Positions 59,123-64,000 of a stretch of 64,000 bases of DNA are shown one piece after another. The notes under the pieces are model-generated. The model was not told the origin of the DNA, did no database searches, and was given only the letters and a program-made list of their open reading frames with translations. The first letter of the stretch is position 1. Each line of letters opens with the position of its first letter. The DNA comes from DASVCN01 sp040905665 (lineage in GTDB: Bacteria > Deinococcota > Deinococci > Deinococcales > Trueperaceae), in NCBI GenBank assembly GCA_040905665.1, contig JBBDRD010000031.1, positions 37,636 to 101,635 of the forward strand, in the 5' to 3' direction. Made by a program: the position numbers and the translations under genes.

Positions 59123-59760
59123 GATGCCACCTTTTGAGGAGCGATACTGCGCTGCAGCGACTCGATGAGCACCGGTTTCACCTCGTCGAGGGAAACCTCA
59201 CGCCCCAGCAGCGCCGACAGGCTGGTGACACCTTTGTCTGCCAGCCCACAGGGAACTATGTACTTGAAATGATCTAGGTTGGTGTGGACGTTGAGGGCGA
59301 AACCATGAAACGATACGTCGCGTTTGATTGCCACGCCGATCGCCGCCACTTTGGAGTCACCTACCCATACACCCGCATAGCCGGGGCTGCCAATTCCCTC
59401 GATGCCGAAGCGAGCGAGAACCTCCGTCATCGCTCCCTCCAACACTCTCAGGTAATCCTGAACCTTGCGGCCTACCTGGAAAATCGGGTACCCAACCAGC
59501 TGTCCGGGCCCGTGATAAGTGACGTCGCCGCCACGCTCCACGTCGAAAAGGTCGAAGCCCTGCTCACGCAGGAACGACTCGCTGGTGAGCAGGTGCTCGC
59601 GACCACCTTTTCTGCCGAAGGTTATGACCGGTGGGTGCTCCACCAGCAGTAGGGTAGGCGGTAGTGCGCCGGCGACAACCGCCGCGTGCGTCTCGAGCTG
59701 TACGTCCCAAGCTTCGCGGTAGGACAAAGTGCCGAGATCGCGGACCACAAAGGGCTCCAT
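59119..59760 (-). CDS. lipB: Octanoyl-ACP:protein N-octanoyltransferase
   Basis: 213 residues. GGDVTYHGPGQLVGYPI, the lysine in GDSKVAAIGVAIKRDVSFHG and the nucleophilic Cys in VPCGLADKGVTSL are the LipB active-site features. It moves octanoate from ACP to lipoate-dependent enzymes for LipA. It has no Shine-Dalgarno; TATTCT six bases before the ATG indicates a leaderless mRNA. Confidence 0.96.
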   Translation of the reverse strand: MEPFVVRDLGTLSYREAWDVQLETHAAVVAGALPPTLLLVEHPPVITFGRKGGREHLLTSESFLREQGFDLFDVERGGDVTYHGPGQLVGYPIFQVGRKVQDYLRVLEGAMTEVLARFGIEGIGSPGYAGVWVGDSKVAAIGVAIKRDVSFHGFALNVHTNLDHFKYIVPCGLADKGVTSLSALLGREVSLDEVKPVLIESLQRSIAPQKVAS

Positions 59761-59766
59761 GCGCCG

Positions 59767-59772
59767 AGAATA
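59767..59772 (-). promoter_or_regulatory. -10 box of lipB-lipA (leaderless)
   Basis: TATTCT on the minus strand ends six bases before the lipB ATG. It is the same hexamer at the same distance as before trmH. No -35 consensus is visible. Confidence 0.55.
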
Positions 59773-59837
59773 ACAGAGTGATCAGCAAGCTCCTGTCGGC
59801 TCGCGGGCATCATGAAGCGCGTTTTCTGCTTCGGCCA

Positions 59838-61022
59838 CTACTGGCTGGGCCCCAGCCGATAAATGCTGCCGGAGCTGTGTCCGGCAACGTACAGTTCACC
59901 CGCCTCGTCCTCGCCGAACGCCGATATACGCAAGCCGCTGGACAGCAACGGCACCGAGGTCCACTCTCCTTCGGTGTCACTCGCTCCCCAGATCTGGCCC
60001 GAACAGTAGTCCCCGAATACATACATCCCAACCAGTCCGGGGAACTCGTCGCCTCGGTAGCGGTAGCCGCCGGTCACCGAGCAGCCTTGGTCGTGGTCGT
60101 ATTCGAGCACAGGCATGACCAGTCCCTCGGTGTCGCAGCCTTCAGCCGGTTCGAAGCAGTGCGCGCCCTCCATGATGTTCCAGCCGTAATTCTCTCCACC
60201 CGAACTCTCGGCGCTCTGGAAGTTGATCTCCTCCCACACATTCTGACCCACGTCGGCCATCCACAAGTCGCCGGTCTCGGAATCAAAGGAGAAGCGCCAG
60301 GGGTTGCGCAAGCCGTAGGCCCAGATCTCCGGACGAGCGTTGTCATCGTCGACGAATGGGTTGTCGGCGGGTATGGCATAGGGGTCGGCGCCGTCGACAT
60401 CGATCCTAAGAATGGTGCCCAGAAGTGTCTCGAGATTCTGCCCGTTGTCTTGCGGATCGCCGCCCGACCCGCCGTCTCCGAGTGAGAGGTACAGGTAGCC
60501 GTCGGGACCGAATGCAAGCCCGCCGCCGTTGTGATTGGCGTACGGTTGCTCAACATGCAGGATTTCCATGGCGCTGCCCGGGTCCGCTCTGTTCGGGTCG
60601 TCTTCCGACACGGAGTAGCCCGCCACGACGCTATCGCCATTGGAGTCGGTGTGGTCAATGAAGAAGCGTCCATTCTGAGCGTAGTTCGGATGAAACGCCA
60701 ACCCCAGCAGGCCACGCTCCCCACCCGAGGAGATCTCACCGCCGATGTCGAGGAACGGGTCGGGCAACAGCTCACCGTTCTCGATCACTCTGATTCGGCC
60801 CGGCTGCTCCAGCACGAACAATCGCTCGGAGCCGTCCCCGGCATGCACGATCGTGGTGGGAGACTCGAAACCGGTGGCGATTTCGACCAGCTCGAGCCCC
60901 GGCGGCTGCCCGGCCTCTGGACCGGCATCCTCGTCGCTGTCCTGAGCCGAAGCGGGGGTTGGGCCGCATGCGACGAGCGCAAGCAGCAACGCCAATAGAA
61001 TCGGTCTTCTAAGCTGGATCAT
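59838..61022 (-). CDS. PQQ-dependent sugar dehydrogenase-like lipoprotein
   Basis: 394 residues. A lipobox LVAC (Cys near residue 19) predicts a lipoprotein. The six-bladed propeller of the glucose/sorbosone dehydrogenase family follows: ERGLLGLAFHPNYAQNGRFF, ANHNGGGLAFGPDGYLYLSL, LGTILRIDVDGADP, EIWAYGLRNPWRFSFD, DLWMADVGQNVWEEIN and YGWNIMEGAHCF. Members oxidise aldoses with PQQ, or have lost activity. It acts outside the cytoplasmic membrane. TACGCT five bases before ATG may be a leaderless promoter. Confidence 0.9.
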   Translation of the reverse strand: MIQLRRPILLALLLALVACGPTPASAQDSDEDAGPEAGQPPGLELVEIATGFESPTTIVHAGDGSERLFVLEQPGRIRVIENGELLPDPFLDIGGEISSGGERGLLGLAFHPNYAQNGRFFIDHTDSNGDSVVAGYSVSEDDPNRADPGSAMEILHVEQPYANHNGGGLAFGPDGYLYLSLGDGGSGGDPQDNGQNLETLLGTILRIDVDGADPYAIPADNPFVDDDNARPEIWAYGLRNPWRFSFDSETGDLWMADVGQNVWEEINFQSAESSGGENYGWNIMEGAHCFEPAEGCDTEGLVMPVLEYDHDQGCSVTGGYRYRGDEFPGLVGMYVFGDYCSGQIWGASDTEGEWTSVPLLSSGLRISAFGEDEAGELYVAGHSSGSIYRLGPSQ

Positions 61023-61096
61023 GCTCTAGCGTAATGCAGGAATTCAAAGGTGGAACAGGGGTCTTGGCACGAAAGCATAGCGGTAGGAAGTTGCTC

Positions 61097-62049
61097 TCAG
61101 CCGAGTCCGTGCCCCGCTTCCAACACGAAGTCAAGGGCTTCTCTCAACAAGTCTGCGAAGCCGGGCGGGTAGACGTGCCCCCTGCCCGGAATGACCCGGA
61201 GTTGCACGTCCAGACCGGCCTCATCAAGCAGCCGGTAAGTCGACTCCACCATCTCCCGCGCTCCGTCGTTCTCGCCGGTGATAAAAACTCCGCGCACGCC
61301 ATTGTCGCGCCCGCGGGTAATATGCTGCTCTAGCTTCTCAGGCGACGGGGCTCCGACCACGGCGATAAAGCCGCGAGCAGCCACGGGTTGCCCAGAAAGT
61401 GCCAGCAAGACAGCCAGTCGGGCGCCTTGTGACGCTCCGCCCAGCACCACTCGCCCGGCGTCGTAGGGGTGTGTCGCGTGCCAAGGTTCTCTAGGTGCCG
61501 CCGAATCTCAACTTCGGTGCGCTCGCTCCAGCCGTACTCCCCCGGTCCAATTAGCTCGCCACCTTGTGGCGCGGCGAGAAGCGCCGCCATACTCGTTGCC
61601 GGCCTCCAGTGGAAGAGGCTCTCACGTGCGTCGCCACCCATCATGTGAAGAGCCACGACCAACGGTGGCAGGTGTTCGACGCCGGTCGTTGGCGGTTCGC
61701 TCAGCAGCTCCGGACGAACTTTTGCCTGCTCGGCCAGGCGCCGCTGCTCGCAAGCTTCGATCAGTTCTGCGAACTCCGGCCTGCCGCGCAGCGGGGCCAG
61801 ATCCTCGTCGTGAGCGAGTCGACGGGGGCTGAACCAGTGCCCTTGGGCGACAAGTTCCGACATCGTCGCGAGCCCTTGATCCGGCTTACCCAGCATGCAC
61901 TCGAGGCAGGCGATCCAGTAGCCGATGCGGGAGGCTCTACTGGGATGCACATGCAGACCTTCGCGGACGAGCTCTAGGGCCTCGGCATAGCGCTTCTGCG
62001 GGTAGAGCGCGAATAGCTGCTGCTGCAGATCGTCGAACGCCTGTGGCAT
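61097..62049 (-). pseudogene. TPR-like plus alpha/beta hydrolase gene with a frameshift
   Basis: The first frame (from ATG 62049) has an N-terminal TPR-like helical part (YAEALELVREGLHVHP) and the start of a hydrolase (LPPLVVALHMMGGDARESLF, then SERTEVEIRRHLENLG). After about 61470 that frame becomes nonsense, while the adjacent frame continues with the nucleophile elbow GGASQGARLAVLLAL, the Asp region ITGENDGAREM and the His in PGRGHVYPPGF, ending at 61097. One missing base in the GGGG run at 61466-61469 would restore a normal 317-residue phospholipase/carboxylesterase-like protein. It is either a recent mutation or a sequencing error. Confidence 0.8.
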
Positions 62050-62141
62050 GAGCCAGTATGCCTTATGCCGGTTGGACGGGTCTTATGGTTTTTCCATACA
62101 AGGGTTCGAGACGCTACAAGTCGTTCTCTCGTCAGAACAAG

Positions 62142-62603
62142 CTACTCCCCAAGTCGGGCATCGAACAGGAAAGGCTTAGCTGCACTACGCCGGATTCGCT
62201 GCCAGCCCCGATGGAGCGGGTTCAGGAGGACATTGAACTGTCCGCTCATGACCACGCTCGGTACGCGGAGCGCGACACTTGCGCCTTGGTCGTACCAGGC
62301 GTCTCCTATGTCGGTAGTGAGTCGGCTCTCCTCAGGAGAATTCCAGCCCGGCGAGAGCGCAACCGGGTTGAGTGTTTCAACCAGATCATCCGGTACCTCG
62401 ACCGGAATCATCAGGTATGAGTCTCGGAGGAGTTGCGAGCGCTTGACGTGTACCAGCAGCTCCATGGCCGCAACGGCAGGGTGCTCGCTGGTGTACACAA
62501 CTGCGCGCCCTGGGCTGTTCCAGCGCCCGCCGACCCGTTTGCTGCCTATGCCCTCGAACGCCGTGCTCTCGAACTTCGCGCTCGTCAGGCGATAGACCCT
62601 CAG
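62142..62603 (-). CDS. RES-domain toxin, probable CTG start
   Basis: 153 residues if started at CTG 62603, whose CTGA overlaps the antitoxin stop and which GGAG precedes by seven bases. The product then begins LRVYRLTSAKFESTAFEGIG, exactly as RES toxins begin, and there is no ATG, GTG or TTG nearby in this frame. GGRWNSPGRAVVYTSEHP and AAMELLVH contain the conserved Arg, Glu and Ser of the RES family, whose members degrade NAD+ or ADP-ribosylate targets. It is partnered with the upstream Xre/ParS antitoxin. Confidence 0.85.
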   Translation of the reverse strand: MRVYRLTSAKFESTAFEGIGSKRVGGRWNSPGRAVVYTSEHPAVAAMELLVHVKRSQLLRDSYLMIPVEVPDDLVETLNPVALSPGWNSPEESRLTTDIGDAWYDQGASVALRVPSVVMSGQFNVLLNPLHRGWQRIRRSAAKPFLFDARLGE

Positions 62604-63052
62604 CTGTACACTCCGTGCTCGATCCTCGTCAGTAACGCCTTCACGCGCTTGGCACCGGCCTCGTTCGCAGCGAACTCCAGGGGTGTGCGGTCTCCGAGGG
62701 CCACAGCCGGGCTCTGCATCCATTCGTTGACGGCTTCGATCCCGTCCAACACCCGGGTGGCCTCGGCGTAGAGGTCTACCAATCGGTAAAGCCGGTCGCT
62801 CTCGACCGGAGTCAGGTGGCCCTGGCGACGGCGGCGCGCCAGAGTTCGGTCGCTGATACCGAGGAGGTGAGCAATGGAGTGGCCGAGATCGGGTGCGAAA
62901 GCCAGCAAGTTATCGAGGGCATCCATGTTCAGACCCTGCTCGATACTTTTGAATGCGGCCTCGCCACTAAAGTCCGTCCCCAAAACACGCTGGCGAAACT
63001 CCCGGCCGAGGTCGGGCGTGTCATCTTCCAGTACCGGAGTCCAGACTGCCAC
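62600..63052 (-). CDS. Xre/MbcA/ParS-type antitoxin
   Basis: 150 residues. A central HTH-like region (LGISDRTLARRRRQGHLTP) and the C-terminal toxin-binding DUF2384 domain (ESDRLYRLVDLYAEATRVL, ALGDRTPLEFAANEAGAKRV, TRIEHGVYS) are typical of antitoxins of RES toxins. GTG start at 63052. A TACAAT at 63081-63086 on the minus strand could be its -10 box. The gene precedes and overlaps the toxin gene. Confidence 0.92.
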   Translation of the reverse strand: MAVWTPVLEDDTPDLGREFRQRVLGTDFSGEAAFKSIEQGLNMDALDNLLAFAPDLGHSIAHLLGISDRTLARRRRQGHLTPVESDRLYRLVDLYAEATRVLDGIEAVNEWMQSPAVALGDRTPLEFAANEAGAKRVKALLTRIEHGVYS

Positions 63053-63193
63053 ACCGTACCACCTGCCCTTCTGGTTAAGAATTGTACCAAAATGGCAGGA
63101 CTCTTGGAGAGAGTTGGACTGCGATCGTGAAGTCTTGATAGGGCATGCGTAAACGGCGCGTTGAAGGCGGTGCTGGATCTGCTGACGCTAACG

Positions 63194-63838
63194 TCAGGTA
63201 TACGTCCCGTCCTCATTGAGCTGGGGGAACGGCTCGCCCCGATTTTCGAGCAACCACGCCTCTCGCGGGTAGAGCCAGCGGAACGCCTGATCGTTCATCT
63301 CCTGGGCAGATAATCGAGGAGCGTCGTAGAGGCCCGCCGCGCGGCGCTGCCGCTGTGCCTCGAAAAGGATAACGGCGGTTGCGACCGAAACATTCAGTGA
63401 CTCGGCCATCCCGAGCATGGGAATGAGCACATGCTCGTCGGCGCGGGCTTCCCCCTGTTGGCTCACCCCCTTCTTCTCGTTTCCCAAGAGCACGGCGGTC
63501 GGTCGGGTGTAGTCGACGTCGCGGTAATCGATCGACCGCTCGGAGAAGTGGGCGGCCAGGATCTGCATCCCCTCGCCGCGCAAACTGAGCTGGGCTTCGA
63601 TCACGTCCTGGTGAAGCCGCAGCTCCACCCACTTGTGCGCTCCGGCGCTGGTCTCGTTGAAGGTGGGCACTCCTCCGGTGGGGTCTACCGCGTGTACCAC
63701 GCCTATTCCGATTGCGTCGCAGGAGCGCAGCATGGCCGAGAGGTTGTGTGGTTTGTAGACATCCTCGGCGAGAATGGTGAGGTCGGGCTGACGCCGCGCC
63801 AGCACCTCCTGGATTCGCCGGTATCGGGGTTTCTTCAC
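63194..63838 (-). CDS. trmH: tRNA (guanosine-18-2'-O)-methyltransferase
   Basis: 214 residues of the SPOUT class: motif 1 KPHNLSAMLRSCDAIGIGVV (Asn and Arg), motif 2 AVLLGNEKKGVSQQ and motif 3 IPMLGMAESLNVSVATAVIL, which forms the trefoil-knot SAM site. It methylates G18 in the D-loop of tRNAs. The GTG start is leaderless: TATTCT is six bases upstream with TTGACC 17 bp before it. The next gene on the other side is a tRNA. Confidence 0.94.
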   Translation of the reverse strand: MKKPRYRRIQEVLARRQPDLTILAEDVYKPHNLSAMLRSCDAIGIGVVHAVDPTGGVPTFNETSAGAHKWVELRLHQDVIEAQLSLRGEGMQILAAHFSERSIDYRDVDYTRPTAVLLGNEKKGVSQQGEARADEHVLIPMLGMAESLNVSVATAVILFEAQRQRRAAGLYDAPRLSAQEMNDQAFRWLYPREAWLLENRGEPFPQLNEDGTYT

Positions 63839-63844
63839 TCAGGA

Positions 63845-63873
63845 AGAATACGTCCTGGACACGCTTTGGTCAA
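63845..63873 (-). promoter_or_regulatory. trmH promoter (leaderless)
   Basis: On the minus strand TTGACC (63868-63873), 17 bp, TATTCT (63845-63850), then six bases to the GTG at 63838. This is the best-formed of the leaderless promoters in the window. Confidence 0.75.
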
Positions 63874-63896
63874 AGGTCCCAACGGCTCGCAAGTGC

Positions 63897-63926
63897 TTGA
63901 CACGGATTGGCGCATCCCCGTATCAT
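63897..63926 (+). promoter_or_regulatory. tRNA-Leu promoter
   Basis: A perfect -35 TTGACA (63897-63902), an 18-bp spacer and TATCAT (63921-63926) lie 22 bases before the tRNA. The spacing and near-consensus boxes fit a strong stable-RNA promoter. Confidence 0.85.
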
Positions 63927-63948
63927 TCTCTTCTCGTCAGACCCACGT

Positions 63949-64000
63949 GCCGAGGTGGCGGAATTGGTAGACGCGCCAGCTTGAGGGGCTGGTGCCCGTT
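63949..64000 (+). tRNA. tRNA-Leu (anticodon GAG), cut by the window end
   Basis: Acceptor strand GCCGAGG, D-arm GCGGAATTGGTAGACGC and anticodon stem-loop CCAGC-TTGAGGG-GCTGG with GAG at 63983-63985. The variable arm begins at TGCCCGTT, where the window stops. A type II tRNA with a long variable arm is expected for leucine. Confidence 0.93.

Noticed and set aside
1..64000. CRISPR arrays, insertion sequences, transposases or phage genes
   Set aside because: No regularly spaced repeat array, transposase, integrase or phage structural gene was seen; the accessory block at 19.7-27.7 kb has gene fragments but no visible mobile-element enzyme.

Overview
The window is high-GC bacterial chromosome, most likely from a member of the Deinococcota related to Truepera or Thermus. 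The main clues are a Taq-like DNA polymerase I whose proofreading motifs are missing, TreZ/TreY trehalose synthesis, and several genes with no Shine-Dalgarno whose -10 box lies exactly six bases before the start codon, the leaderless layout known from Deinococcus. Taxonomy is inferred from family resemblance; no 16S rRNA is present.

Layout. 0.5-4.8 kb (+): a small secreted beta-rich protein, an Ig-like periplasmic chaperone-like protein and a 905-residue outer-membrane barrel protein, arranged like a chaperone-usher pilus locus but with unusual domains. 4.8-16.6 kb (-): a complete Wsp-type chemosensory operon (CheW, CheR-TPR, CheW, MCP, CheA-REC, CheB) ending in a REC-GAF-GAF-GGDEF-EAL protein, with a luciferase-like monooxygenase gene directly behind it. 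16.7-19.6 kb: release factor 3 and an MFS transporter. 19.7-27.7 kb: a mosaic accessory block with a damaged DehI-like gene, an orphan 49-aa gene, a MerR/disulfide-reductase/thioredoxin-like operon, a pyruvate-oxidase fragment, an intact and a fragmentary DUF1440 gene, a glycogen-debranching-type enzyme and an SDR. 27.9-30.7 kb (+): a CmtR-like repressor, a P1B metal ATPase and a GDCCVxC protein. 30.8-31.6 kb: a PemK toxin with an XRE-like antitoxin. 31.7-34.2 kb: a lipoprotein, an MBL-fold hydrolase and a CBS protein.

34.2-41.3 kb (-): treZ-treY-glgX and a small unknown gene, making trehalose from glycogen-type glucans. 41.4-45.5 kb (-): glmM with a small membrane protein, and polA. 45.8-49.4 kb: a tail-anchored repeat protein, an SDR, a Cse60-like peptide, a REC-BTAD regulator and fabI. 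49.4-53.5 kb (+): a trp operon with a previously unannotated Trp-rich leader peptide (trpL-trpE-trpG-GT2-trpD). 53.5-58.1 kb (+): pdxS, a class A penicillin-binding protein, pdxT and ppa. 58.2-63.8 kb (-): lipB-lipA, a PQQ-type sugar dehydrogenase, a frameshifted alpha/beta hydrolase, a RES-Xre toxin-antitoxin pair and trmH. The window ends inside a tRNA-Leu(GAG) gene.

The most interesting points are the usher-like locus beside a Wsp-like c-di-GMP system (a possible surface-sensing and adhesion module), the trp leader peptide, and the repeated leaderless promoter geometry.
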